43,883 bases of DNA from Oscillospiraceae bacterium. GTDB lineage: Bacteria; Bacillota; Clostridia; Oscillospirales; UBA929. Below the pieces are notes generated by a model. That model was not told the origin of the DNA, did not search any database, and was given only the letters and a program-made list of their open reading frames with translations. The translations under genes and the position numbers were made by a program. The DNA lies in the NCBI GenBank assembly GCA_031255175.1, contig JAIRTA010000068.1, forward strand, positions 1-43,883, given 5' to 3'. How positions within the stretch are numbered: the stretch's first letter is position 1; each line of letters starts with the position of its first letter. This document shows, piece after piece, positions 26,177 to 33,925 of this stretch.

Positions 26177-26860
26177 TTATTGCGCGCAGGAATCGGCGAG
26201 TGCAAAATGGCTCTTACGGTAATCGATAATGCCCTCTGCCTTGAGGCGGCTCATTTCAGCCGACAGCGCGCTCCGCTCGACGGAGAGATAGTCGGCAAGC
26301 CCCTGCCGGTCAAACGGTATCTCAAAGCTGCGCGTGCCGTGCCGCCGCGCCTGCTCCGACAGGTACGACAGGAGCTTTTCGCGGGTGGTTCGTTTTGTGA
26401 TGTGCTCCATCTTGCCTTGCAGCATGATATTTTTCCGGGCAAGTACGCCGACGACATTGCGGATCAGCAGGCCATGAAACACACAGGCGCTTCCACACTG
26501 CGTGATAACCCGTTGAAAGTCCGCGAACATGATCTCGCAGCCGCAAGCCGCGACAACACTCACGGGCAGAACGCCCACCCCACCGCATACGAACGCCTCC
26601 GCGAACATCTCGCCCACACCGATCTCCGCGATGATATTCTGGTTGCCCCACGCGTCGTCCCTGACGATGTGCACCCGGCCGTCCAGGACAATTCCGATTT
26701 CGCGCGCGAAATCACCGGCGGCATAGATGAAGTCACCCTTGCCGTACGTCTTTTCCCTCGCGCCGAGGCACTTTGTCATCTTAACAAGCTCGGAATCGCT
26801 TATGCCCTGAAACAGCGGAGAATTTCGAAGCGCCTGAAAAATATTTTTCAATTTTACCAC
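26177..26860 (-). CDS. Crp/Fnr-family regulator
   Basis: 227 aa from GTG 26860; the TTG at 26851 has the better ribosome-site spacing (GGAAGTGG) and would remove three residues. The cyclic-nucleotide-binding-like fold spans residues 10-130 ('GDFIYAAGDFAREIGIVLDG', 'IGVGEMFAEAFVCGG'). The C-terminal helix-turn-helix is 'FDRQGLADYLSVERSALSAE', with Ser/Arg contact positions as in Fnr-like proteins. It lies divergent to the ferredoxin-hcp pair, the classic HcpR-type arrangement, so it probably senses NO or a related signal and controls hcp. No N-terminal Cys cluster of Fnr type is present. A GTTGTTTTTACAAC site in its leader suggests autoregulation. Confidence 0.9.
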   Translation of the reverse strand: MVKLKNIFQALRNSPLFQGISDSELVKMTKCLGAREKTYGKGDFIYAAGDFAREIGIVLDGRVHIVRDDAWGNQNIIAEIGVGEMFAEAFVCGGVGVLPVSVVAACGCEIMFADFQRVITQCGSACVFHGLLIRNVVGVLARKNIMLQGKMEHITKRTTREKLLSYLSEQARRHGTRSFEIPFDRQGLADYLSVERSALSAEMSRLKAEGIIDYRKSHFALADSCAQ

Positions 26861-26864
26861 TTCC

Positions 26865-26922
26865 GTTGTAAAAACAACTGATTTACATTTTTCATTATAG
26901 TATCATACGATCAAGAAGTCAA
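26865..26922 (-). promoter_or_regulatory. Promoter and operator of the Crp/Fnr gene, shared divergent region
   Basis: Minus strand TTGACT (26917-26922), 17-nt spacer, TATAAT (26894-26899). A perfect inverted repeat, GTTGT-TTTT-ACAAC (26865-26878), lies about 10-22 nt after the predicted start. It has Crp/Fnr half-site spacing and is a good candidate autoregulatory site. Confidence 0.75.
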
Positions 26923-26926
26923 GGAG

Positions 26927-27643
26927 GTGGTCAAACTGCATGCGGTCAGGGGGAAGCGCCGGATCATTGAGATCGACGAATCCAAATGCAACGGCTGCGG
27001 ACTTTGCGCGGATGCCTGTCAAGAGGGCGCCATCGGCATCGTCGGCGGCGTGGCGAAGCTGTTGCGCGACGATTACTGCGACGGGCTTGGAAAATGCCTG
27101 CCCGCGTGCCCCGCGGGAGCGATCACGTTTACCCGGCGGGAGGCGGATGCGTATGACGAGGAGGCGGTAGAGATGAACCGGCAGAAAATGACGGGCAAAG
27201 GCACTTGCCCCGGTTCCAACGCGCACAGCATTGAGCGCTTGGCCGAGCCGGCCCCCGCCGGCGTTGGCGCGGCGGTCAGCGAACTCAGGCAGTGGCCCGT
27301 GCAGATCAGGCTCATTCCCGTGAACGCGGGATTCTTCGACGGCGCGCACCTTCTCGTTGCCGCCGACTGCGCCGCTTACGCAAGGACCGGATTTCATTCT
27401 GAGTTTATGCGCGGCAAAATTACGCTTATCGGCTGCCCCAAGCTCGACGGGCTGGACTACACCGATAAACTCACGGAAATTATAGCGCAAAATGCCATCA
27501 AATCGCTCACCGTGGCGCGGATGGAAGTGCCCTGCTGCTGTGGCATCGAACAGGCGGCTGTCGCCGCGCTGAAAAACTCCGGCAAGTTCATCCCGTGGCG
27601 GGTCGTGACGCTGGGAACCGACGGAGAAATACGGGAGGGCTAA
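26927..27643 (+). CDS. 4Fe-4S ferredoxin-domain protein upstream of hcp
   Basis: About 238 aa. It has two [4Fe-4S] motifs: CNGCGLCADACQEGA (near residue 22) and CDGLGKCLPACPAGA (near residue 51). A C-terminal domain follows with 'LLVAADCAAYARTGFHSEF', 'ITLIGCPKLDG' and a Cys cluster 'VPCCCGIEQAAVAAL', common in ferredoxins paired with hcp. It likely passes electrons to the hybrid-cluster protein. The start is uncertain: the GTG at 26927 overlaps the AAGGAGGTG ribosome site, CTG 26936 is correctly spaced, and the only nearby ATG (26940) is in another frame. The C-terminal sequence 'ALKNSGKFIPWRV' recurs as fragments downstream. Confidence 0.88.
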   Translation: MVKLHAVRGKRRIIEIDESKCNGCGLCADACQEGAIGIVGGVAKLLRDDYCDGLGKCLPACPAGAITFTRREADAYDEEAVEMNRQKMTGKGTCPGSNAHSIERLAEPAPAGVGAAVSELRQWPVQIRLIPVNAGFFDGAHLLVAADCAAYARTGFHSEFMRGKITLIGCPKLDGLDYTDKLTEIIAQNAIKSLTVARMEVPCCCGIEQAAVAALKNSGKFIPWRVVTLGTDGEIREG

Positions 27644-27735
27644 AGTTTGAACCCCGCATCAAATGGCGTCGACACGCCCGCGTGTGCTGCCGGGGAACTC
27701 TGCGGCAAGTTTATGAAAGCGGAGGGAATTTGAAA

Positions 27736-29232
27736 ATGGATACCCAAATGTTTTGTATGCAATGCGAACAAACGGCGGGCGGAAAAGCCTGCGCAAACAC
27801 CGGTGTCTGCGGCAAGTCGGCGAATACGGCGCGGCTTCAAGACGAACTGACGGGCGCGCTCATCACCGCGAGTCGCGGGGGCACGGACGTGTCCGACAAG
27901 CTGTTGCTTGAAAGCCTGTTCTCGACGCTGACCAACGTCAACTTCGACGATGACGCGCTTAAAAGGCTCATCGCGGCGGTTGGCACGGGGTTTTATGACT
28001 TATACAAAGTTCGAGACGCGGAGGAGGACACGCGTAGCCTAAAGACCCTGCTCCTGCTCGGCTGCCGCGGCGTGGCGGCGTATGCGTACCATTCGCTCGC
28101 GCTGGGTTACGACGTCGCGGAGATTTGCGCGTTTCTCAAAAAGGCGCTGTCGGCTATCGGCGAGGATGGCTACGGTCTGCCGGAGCTGCTGCCGCTCGTG
28201 ATGGCGTGCGGCAAGGTCAACATTGACGCGCTTGCTCTGCTCGACAAAGCGAACAACGAGAGTTTCGGCACACCCACGCCCACCACCGTCAGCCGCGTGA
28301 CCCTACCGGGGCCATTCATCGTGATCAGCGGCCACGACTTGCGGGATTTGAATCTCCTGCTCGAACAGAGTGCGGGCAAGGGCGTGGACATATACACCCA
28401 CGGCGAAATGCTGCCCGCTCACGCATACCCCGAACTGAAAAAACACCCGCATTTGAGAGGCAATTTCGGCACGGCATGGCAGAATCAGCAGAAAGAGTTT
28501 GCCGATGTTCCAGGCGCGTTTTTGTTCACGACCAACTGCCTGATGCCGCCGAAACCGTCGTACTCCGACCGCGTGTTTACGACCGCCGTCGTGGGCTATC
28601 CAGGGCTTGTGCATATCGGCGCGGACAAGGACTTCACGCCCGTCATCGATAAGGCTCTCGCACTCGGCGGTTACACGGAACCAAAGGGCAGCGGCACGTT
28701 TGCAACGGGCTTCGGACACAATGCCGTGCTGTCCGTCGCGGACAAAGTGATCGCCGCGGTGAAGTCGGGCGCGATTAAACGTTTCTTTCTCGTCGGCGGT
28801 TGTGACGGCGCGCGTCCGGGGCGAAATTATTACACCGAATTCGTGAAACAAGCGCCGCCCGACACGGTGATACTCACGCTCGCTTGCGGTAAATATCGCT
28901 TCAACGATTTGGACATCGGTGAAATTGGCGGCCTGCCCCGCATAATGGATATGGGCCAGTGCAACGACGCGTACAGTGCGGTGCAGGTGGCGCTCGCTCT
29001 CGCCGACGCTTTTGGCTGCGGCGTGAACGATTTGCCTCTGACGCTTGTGCTGTCGTGGTATGAACAGAAAGCGGTCGCCATTTTGTTGTCGCTTTTATCC
29101 CTCGGCATCAAAAACATCCGGCTCGGTCCGACACTCCCCGCGTTCGTGTCTCCGAACGTGCTGAACTACCTTGTTGAAACCTTCGGCGTCACGCCAACAA
29201 CCACGCCGGAGGCGGATCTGGCGGGGATATAA
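27736..29232 (+). CDS. hcp: Hybrid-cluster protein (prismane, hydroxylamine/NO reductase)
   Basis: 498 aa from ATG 27736 (GGAGG 8 nt upstream). The N-terminal cluster motif is CMQCEQTAGGKACANTGVC (C-x2-C-x7-C-x5-C, the strict-anaerobe class). The hybrid-cluster ligands are all recognisable: His in 'SGHDL', Glu in 'THGEM', Cys in 'TTNCLMPP', 'GGCDGARPG', 'LACGKYRF' and 'MGQCNDAYS', and Glu/Lys in 'WYEQKA'. The enzyme reduces NO and hydroxylamine and protects anaerobes from nitrosative stress; it is cytoplasmic. It follows the ferredoxin gene by 92 nt and is divergent from the Crp/Fnr regulator. Its last codons (TPEADLAGI) fall within a repeat found twice more downstream. Confidence 0.97.
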   Translation: MDTQMFCMQCEQTAGGKACANTGVCGKSANTARLQDELTGALITASRGGTDVSDKLLLESLFSTLTNVNFDDDALKRLIAAVGTGFYDLYKVRDAEEDTRSLKTLLLLGCRGVAAYAYHSLALGYDVAEICAFLKKALSAIGEDGYGLPELLPLVMACGKVNIDALALLDKANNESFGTPTPTTVSRVTLPGPFIVISGHDLRDLNLLLEQSAGKGVDIYTHGEMLPAHAYPELKKHPHLRGNFGTAWQNQQKEFADVPGAFLFTTNCLMPPKPSYSDRVFTTAVVGYPGLVHIGADKDFTPVIDKALALGGYTEPKGSGTFATGFGHNAVLSVADKVIAAVKSGAIKRFFLVGGCDGARPGRNYYTEFVKQAPPDTVILTLACGKYRFNDLDIGEIGGLPRIMDMGQCNDAYSAVQVALALADAFGCGVNDLPLTLVLSWYEQKAVAILLSLLSLGIKNIRLGPTLPAFVSPNVLNYLVETFGVTPTTTPEADLAGI

Positions 29233-29328
29233 TTCACCCTTGCCGCGTGACTTTTCTCACGCGTCGAAAAACTCCGGCGCGTTCATCCCGCGGGGGATCG
29301 TGATTCCGGGAACCAGTGGAAAAATATG
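29206..29328. repeat. Dispersed repeat copy 1 (covers the hcp 3' end)
   Basis: About 120 nt from CCGGAGGCGGATC to GTGGAAAAATATG, roughly 90 percent like copy 2 at 30476-30597. It spans the hcp stop. Its second half (GAAAAACTCCGGCGCG..) matches the 3' end of the ferredoxin gene at 27567-27634. The remaining 210 nt before the MerR gene show no gene. Confidence 0.85.
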
Positions 29329-29470
29329 TAATTTCCGGGGTCTGATAACCCTATGCCTCGGCGCGGCGCGGCTGACAGGCACTGTGTAAGGGCAACAGGA
29401 TTGATGGATTTTATTCGACTCCGTCGGATTTGACTGAGTCCCAAAAACGCAAAAATTTTCAAAAACCCCA

Positions 29471-29501
29471 TTGACTCTGCCACAATGTCAAGGTGTATCC
29501 T
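29471..29501 (+). promoter_or_regulatory. MerR-type promoter with 19-bp spacer
   Basis: TTGACT, a 19-nt spacer, then TATCCT. TTGAC and GTCAA form an inverted repeat 11 nt apart overlapping the -35 and the spacer. Over-long spacers are the hallmark of MerR-family-controlled promoters, so the downstream regulator probably controls itself here. Confidence 0.8.
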
Positions 29502-29543
29502 TAATTTGCAATCCGGAATTGCAGAGAATTGAGGTGAGGTTGC

Positions 29544-30359
29544 TTGTTCAAAATCGGCGAATTTTCAAAAATGGTTCGGGTGTCGGCCCGTATGCTGCGC
29601 TACTATGAGCGAAATGGCCTGTTATGCCCAACCGAGGTTGACCGCTTCACGGGCTATCGTATGTATAGCGCCGCGCAGATTCCGCTTCTTTCCCGCATTG
29701 TTGCCCTGCGCGATATGGGCTTTGGCGTGGAGGAAATCAAGGCGCTTTTACCGTGTTTTGACGATACGGCGGTCATGCTGAACGCTTTGGAGCGGAAAAG
29801 CCGTGAAATCCACTCCCTCATTGCCGATGAGCAAAGCAAACTCGAAAAAATCGCCGCTTTACGCGGGAAATTTGCAAAGGAGCATATCAATATGGTTTAC
29901 GAAGTCGAACTGAAATCGCTGTCCGCCGAAAGGGTGCTGTCATTGCGGGAGATTATCCCCACGCCGGAGGAAGAACCCGCACTGTGGGAAAAGCTGTCCG
30001 CATTCGTCGGAGGGCATGGCATTGAAGCCGCGGTTGTCGGCTACTCCATCTATCACGATGGGGACTACAAGGAATCCGACGTGGATGTGGAAATCGCGGT
30101 TCCCGTGCCGAAATTCGGGACGGACGAGGGCAACTTCCGCTATAAGGAACTGCCCGCCATCCCGCAAGCCGCCACGATTCGTTTTTCCGGCCCTTATGAG
30201 GGCTACAGCGAGGCGATGGAAAAACTGGCGGGGTGGGTCGAGAAAAACGGTTACGCCTTTGACGGTTCAATTCGCGGATTGGCTATCAAATCATACGCCA
30301 ATGCCGAAAACCCGATTGACTTTCTAACCGAGTTGCAAGTGCCTGTGCGGAAAGCGTAA
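29544..30359 (+). CDS. MerR-family regulator with GyrI-like effector domain
   Basis: 271 aa from TTG 29544 (GAGGTGAGG 4 nt upstream). The N-terminal MerR helix-turn-helix is clear: 'FKIGEFSKMVRVSARMLRYY' continuing 'ERNGLLCPTEVDRFTGYRMY'. A dimerisation coiled coil follows (about 75-115), then a GyrI-like/BmrR-type ligand-binding domain (about 120-270, 'DVDVEIAVPVPKF', 'ATIRFSGPYEGYSEAMEKLA', 'IRGLAIKSYANAENP'). Such proteins bind amphipathic drugs and activate efflux genes by untwisting a 19-bp promoter. No transporter lies next to it, so targets may be elsewhere or it acts only on itself. Confidence 0.94.
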   Translation: MFKIGEFSKMVRVSARMLRYYERNGLLCPTEVDRFTGYRMYSAAQIPLLSRIVALRDMGFGVEEIKALLPCFDDTAVMLNALERKSREIHSLIADEQSKLEKIAALRGKFAKEHINMVYEVELKSLSAERVLSLREIIPTPEEEPALWEKLSAFVGGHGIEAAVVGYSIYHDGDYKESDVDVEIAVPVPKFGTDEGNFRYKELPAIPQAATIRFSGPYEGYSEAMEKLAGWVEKNGYAFDGSIRGLAIKSYANAENPIDFLTELQVPVRKA

Positions 30360-30375
30360 GTGAGAATCCGCGCGC

Positions 30376-30418
30376 AAAAGCAAGCCGCCGCCGCTTCAAG
30401 CGGCGGCGGCTTGCTTTT
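30376..30418. terminator. Long bidirectional terminator after the MerR gene
   Basis: AAAAGCAAGCCGCCGCCGCTT pairs perfectly with a downstream arm ending GCTTGCTTTT. The stem is about 20 bp with almost no loop. Confidence 0.9.
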
Positions 30419-30475
30419 GGCCCTGCACGGACCCGATGCTGCACGAGGAAAGTGTTTTAACAAAAAGCTGTGATG

Positions 30476-30597
30476 CCAGAGGCAGATTCGGCGGGATATC
30501 ATTCACCCTTGCCGCATGACTTTTCTCACGCGTCGAAAAACTCCGGCGCGTTTATCCCGTGGCGGGTCGCGATTCCGGGAGTTAGTGGAAAAATATG
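30476..30597. repeat. Dispersed repeat copy 2
   Basis: From CCAGAGGCAGATTCGGCG to GTGGAAAAATATG, roughly 90 percent identical to 29206-29328. Read in frame it encodes PEADSAGYHSPLPHDFSH then KNSGAFIPWRV, recalling the ends of hcp and the ferredoxin gene. It lies between the MerR terminator and the AlbA_2 gene 2 stop. Confidence 0.85.
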
Positions 30598-30615
30598 GTA
30601 TTGCGAAATGCCGTC

Positions 30616-32064
30616 TCAATCCGTCCTCTTCACAATCCAGCGGCCGTTTTTCTTTGCGCCCTCGCGGGTCAACAAGTCTTTTCCCTTCAGGGATCGGATA
30701 GCGGCTTGCGTTGTCCTGAGTGATTTGCCAATCGCCTCGGCTATGTCTTCTTGACTCGCTGAAGGCTGTTCTTTCAGAAATTCTAAAATGGCGCGTTCAT
30801 TTATCCCGCAGTTTATCCCGCAGTTTATCCCGCAGTTGTTGCGGGATAAACTTGCAGGCTTTTGCGGTTTACCAATCAACGCGTCAAAAGAATAATTATC
30901 ATCCAGCGGCACAATGATACGGAACACATCGCCGTCAATCAACTTCGGGGTTTGGCCGGAGTAGATTTTTCCGTAGCGGTAGAGGTTGCGGACACCGGAG
31001 CCAAGCTCGTCCGCCATCCAGATATTGCGGAAGAAAGCTGCGATGATAGGGTTTTTCGGATTCGGCCTGAAGTTGTCTGGCGTTATCATTTCGCCCGTTT
31101 CGGCGCGGTTGGCGTTGGCGGTGTACATACGGTCTTTTTCAATCACAAACTGCGCGATATAAGAGCTGGAGAATTCACGATGCATCAGGCAGTTGACCAG
31201 CATCTCGCGGCTGATGGCGCTGCTGAGGCTGAACCGTCTGTCGTCCTCCAGGTAGAACTTGTCCAGCAGATGTTTCGCGGCGAAGCCCATCAGCAAGTCG
31301 TAGCTGTCAATCAGGTTCGTTTCTACAATCAGCCGGTCATCATAGCGGTCCATGTTCACCTTACGCAAAAGGGCATCGGTGCGGTAGGCGGGTGACACGG
31401 ATTTGATGACCTCGTCCCGCCCCAGTAGCATGACCGCCGCGAGGTTGTACCCCTTGTCGCCGGTCGCTTTATCCTCGCCAATCAATCCCGCGCTTCGCAG
31501 TAATTCCGCATCGCTCATCGCCTTCCACTGATGATTCGGGTCGCGGTTCAGCGCAAGCCGCCGGATGCGGGGCAGAATATCAAACCGAAGGTCGCCATCA
31601 TGGACATACGGGTATACGCGTTTTTCGGTGAATATGCTTTGCTTGCGGATGTACATTTGGGCAATTTTACCAGTGGCGGTGACCTTAATATCGGCATCGT
31701 CCACACGATCGTAGATAACTTTTTTGAAGCTGTGAACCTCCGAACTCGGGGGAACGTGAATGCGGATAATTTTCTTGTCCTTATAGTTCAGAATCTCTGG
31801 AGCAAGATAAACTGTGGGCGTGAGGACAGCCGGATTGCTCACCATCGAAATGAAGTTCTTGATGATGTCCCGGGCGGCTTTCGGTAGAACACCTAAAACT
31901 TCTCCATTGTCTTTCACCCCGAGGTAAATGTCGCCGCCGAAACGGTTGAGAAAGGAGCACACGGTTTCATAGGTGTCGTCTTCGGTTTTTCCGCCACAGC
32001 GTTTGAACTCGACGGCGACTGTTTCGCCGACCGAGAGTATCGTCTCGAATTTGCTCGTGTCCAT
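30616..32064 (-). CDS. AlbA_2 (Schlafen-type) / HATPase-like / winged-helix regulator 2
   Basis: 482 aa from ATG 32064 (GGGAGGGA upstream); the longer frame reads through the preceding HTH gene. The AlbA_2 domain spans residues 1-130 ('GETVAVEFKRCGG', 'FLNRFGGDIYLGVKDNGEVLG'). The ATP-binding-like part has 'AISREMLVNCLMHREFSSSY' and 'WMADELGSGVRNLYRYGKI'. A linker with three CGIN repeats (about residues 410-421) leads to the winged helix 'SQEDIAEAIGKSLRTTQAAI'. It is a distant relative of the gene at 16328-17617 with the same order. The ATG overlaps the HTH gene stop (TAATG), so both are co-translated. Confidence 0.85.
   Translation of the reverse strand: MDTSKFETILSVGETVAVEFKRCGGKTEDDTYETVCSFLNRFGGDIYLGVKDNGEVLGVLPKAARDIIKNFISMVSNPAVLTPTVYLAPEILNYKDKKIIRIHVPPSSEVHSFKKVIYDRVDDADIKVTATGKIAQMYIRKQSIFTEKRVYPYVHDGDLRFDILPRIRRLALNRDPNHQWKAMSDAELLRSAGLIGEDKATGDKGYNLAAVMLLGRDEVIKSVSPAYRTDALLRKVNMDRYDDRLIVETNLIDSYDLLMGFAAKHLLDKFYLEDDRRFSLSSAISREMLVNCLMHREFSSSYIAQFVIEKDRMYTANANRAETGEMITPDNFRPNPKNPIIAAFFRNIWMADELGSGVRNLYRYGKIYSGQTPKLIDGDVFRIIVPLDDNYSFDALIGKPQKPASLSRNNCGINCGINCGINERAILEFLKEQPSASQEDIAEAIGKSLRTTQAAIRSLKGKDLLTREGAKKNGRWIVKRTD
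30800..30835 (-). repeat. Three 12-bp tandem repeats encoding CGIN
   Basis: TTTATCCCGCAG three times in a row, in frame, giving Cys-Gly-Ile-Asn repeats in the linker before the winged helix of AlbA_2 protein 2. Confidence 0.9.
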
Positions 32065-32297
32065 TATGCCGTTCCCTCCCTGAGGCACTCCGTTTGTTTT
32101 GCCTCTGAACCGGTTTTGCGACCCGGCTTCAGCTTTCCGGTACGCGTGGGTTTCGGCGCGTCCTGTGGAATCGCCCAGGCATTCCCGAAACGAAACACTC
32201 CTGGAATCTTGTCCTCCAAGCACAGCTTTTGCACCTGGCGGATGGATATATTCCATCGCGCGGCTATCTCATGCACTGTAACGAAATCATCTTTCAT
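32064..32297 (-). CDS. Small helix-turn-helix (excisionase-like) protein
   Basis: 77 aa from ATG 32297 (GGAGG 9 nt upstream). The N-terminal 45 residues form a MerR/excisionase-type helix-turn-helix, 'VTVHEIAARWNISIRQVQKL' followed by 'CLEDKIPGVFRFGNAWAIPQ', as in DNA-binding helix-turn-helix domain proteins. The tail is basic (RTGKLKPGRKTGSEAK). It is translationally coupled to AlbA_2 gene 2 and probably acts with it, or regulates it. An AT-rich promoter region lies near 32300-32400. Confidence 0.85.
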   Translation of the reverse strand: MKDDFVTVHEIAARWNISIRQVQKLCLEDKIPGVFRFGNAWAIPQDAPKPTRTGKLKPGRKTGSEAKQTECLREGTA

Positions 32298-32402
32298 CTG
32301 CAAGAGCCTCCATCGTTTCTTTGTGCCTTCACTATCATTGAAACAGCATGTATATTATATTCGTATTCGCGTCAGATCGCAAGCTGTTTTTTACACATCG
32401 CA

Positions 32403-32436
32403 CCGGAGGCAGATTCGGCGAAGTTATCATTCACCC
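32403..32436. repeat. Dispersed repeat copy 3 (partial)
   Basis: CCGGAGGCAGATTCGGCG then TTATCATTCACCC: only the left third of the repeat. It reaches into the stop codon region of the XRE-pentapeptide gene. Confidence 0.75.
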
Positions 32437-33336
32437 GTTGGGGGAGGCGTCAGACCCTTCGTGCACCGTCACATCGGACAGGTTCGCTTTGCAGGCTTTC
32501 AAAAAAGCGTAGGTCAGCCGATCTGCCTGACAGTTTATGAATTTGGCTCTCCGGAGCTTGGCGTTTTTGAAGAAACACCGGTAAAGGCGCGCGCCGTCAA
32601 AGGTCACGCGGGTAAAATCGCAATTTTCAAACGCGCACTCGGTCAGATCTCCGGTGAAGGTCATCTCGGTCAGCTGCCCGAAGGCAAATTTTGTCCGCGA
32701 CAGCACGGCGCCGTCGAGGCGGACCTTTTTGAAGTGGCTCCATTTTGTCGACAGATCCGTCAGATCGGCGCCGGAGAGGTCACAGTCCGCCATATGGCTG
32801 CCGGAGAATACGCTTCCGCTGAAATCGCTGCCCGCAAACGCGTCATGTTCCATTTTGACGCCGCTGAACCGGCAGCCGCTGAGGTCCGAGCGGGAAAAAT
32901 CGCTGCCCCGAATGTGGTTGCCCTTCATGGTCAGCCCCGACAACTCGGAGCCGACGAACTGGCAGCGCTCAATGTTCGCGCCGCTGAACCGCTCGGCGAG
33001 GCCCGAAAGCCCGGAAAAATCGGCGTCTGCCCAACGCCCGCCGGACAGATTCCACCCCGGCCGTTCGGGCGCTTCCCCGGCCCCGGTAGCCACAGACGGC
33101 CCGGCCGGCTCAGGGGCGGAGGCGTCGGCCTCTTCGCCTGCCAAATACTGTAAATTCGTATCAAGCGCCGCCGCGATGCGCCGGAACATGAAGATGTCGG
33201 GCACGGACTCGCCGCGCTCCCATTTGCCCACCGCCTGCGCGCTCACCGCCAGCCGCGCCGCCAGCTGCGCCTGGGAGAGATTTTTCAGTTTTCTTGCCAC
33301 GGCAATTTTTTTGCCGATCTCGATCTGTGTCAGCAT
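32431..33336 (-). CDS. XRE domain fused to pentapeptide repeats
   Basis: 301 aa from ATG 33336 (AAGGTGGG about 6 nt upstream). Residues 1-65 form an XRE helix-turn-helix ('LSQAQLAARLAVSAQAVGKW'), followed by an Ala/Pro-rich linker and about 190 residues of pentapeptide repeats (e.g. 'ADFSGLSGLAERFSGANIER', 'GSDFSRSDLSGCRFSG', 'LSGADLTDLS'). Pentapeptide proteins form a right-handed square beta helix; some mimic DNA and shield gyrase. Here the helix may bind a ligand or partner while the XRE part binds DNA; this is inference. It stands alone on the minus strand; the stop lies within a dispersed repeat. Confidence 0.88.
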   Translation of the reverse strand: MLTQIEIGKKIAVARKLKNLSQAQLAARLAVSAQAVGKWERGESVPDIFMFRRIAAALDTNLQYLAGEEADASAPEPAGPSVATGAGEAPERPGWNLSGGRWADADFSGLSGLAERFSGANIERCQFVGSELSGLTMKGNHIRGSDFSRSDLSGCRFSGVKMEHDAFAGSDFSGSVFSGSHMADCDLSGADLTDLSTKWSHFKKVRLDGAVLSRTKFAFGQLTEMTFTGDLTECAFENCDFTRVTFDGARLYRCFFKNAKLRRAKFINCQADRLTYAFLKACKANLSDVTVHEGSDASPNG

Positions 33337-33488
33337 ACAGCCCACCTTGCCTTTCCGATGATTGGATTGCGGCGCCCGAAACCTTCGGCCCCGCTGCAAG
33401 ATGATTATAGCCGACAGCGGGCCGTTTCTCAAGAGAGATTCGACAACCGTCGGTTGTATTTCGCCTCACATCGTTGTTTTCTGCCGCG

Positions 33489-33669
33489 GAGGTGGTGTTT
33501 GCTGTCCAAACCGACGCGGACACCCTCCCATTGAGATGAAAAGGAGAGCGTCTCTCACGCGCGTTTGGCTTCCTGATATTGTAAGAATACGCGCCGCGCC
33601 TGTCCGCTGTCACATCCATGAGACAAAAAATGGGCGCGCCTCCCCCGTGTCTGTTTGGCGGTTTAAGGG
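33489..33669 (+). pseudogene. Decayed 3' fragment of a DUF4143-type ATPase gene
   Basis: Reading from 33489 the translation EVVFAVQTDADTLPLR, stop, KGERLSRAFGFLIL, stop, EYAPRLSAVTSMRQKMGA tracks the C-terminus of the intact ATPase (EVDFIVQNDADIIPLEVKAE.., ..YTPRLSFVTSMEQKPGA) almost without gaps. In-frame stops are at 33537 and 33582. Only the last 60 or so codons remain. It lies in a 770-nt gap between two genes and ends about 110 nt before a terminator. Confidence 0.82.
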
Positions 33670-33780
33670 GCGCGAGGGAGAAAGAATTTTGACGCGGCTT
33701 TGCGGCGCTCCCGCTCCCGCGCGTCCGCCCTCTTTGTGTAACAATCGGCGCGCGCAGGGGAGCGCGGGTCCGCATGACGC

Positions 33781-33835
33781 AAACCAGCAAAAAGCGCCGC
33801 TTTGTGATGAAAAGCTGTGCTTTTTGCTGGTTTTT
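33781..33835 (+). terminator. Intrinsic terminator downstream of the ATPase remnant
   Basis: AAACCAGCAAAAAGC pairs with GCTTTTTGCTGGTTT around a 23-nt loop, followed by more T. It may have belonged to the decayed ATPase gene. Confidence 0.8.
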
Positions 33836-33925
33836 ATAAGGTATAGGTTTTCAAAACTATATTTTTAAGCGATATAGGCCTGTCCGGTTTGGTGGAAACA
33901 CATAAGAAAGTGCCGCGGGCAACCC

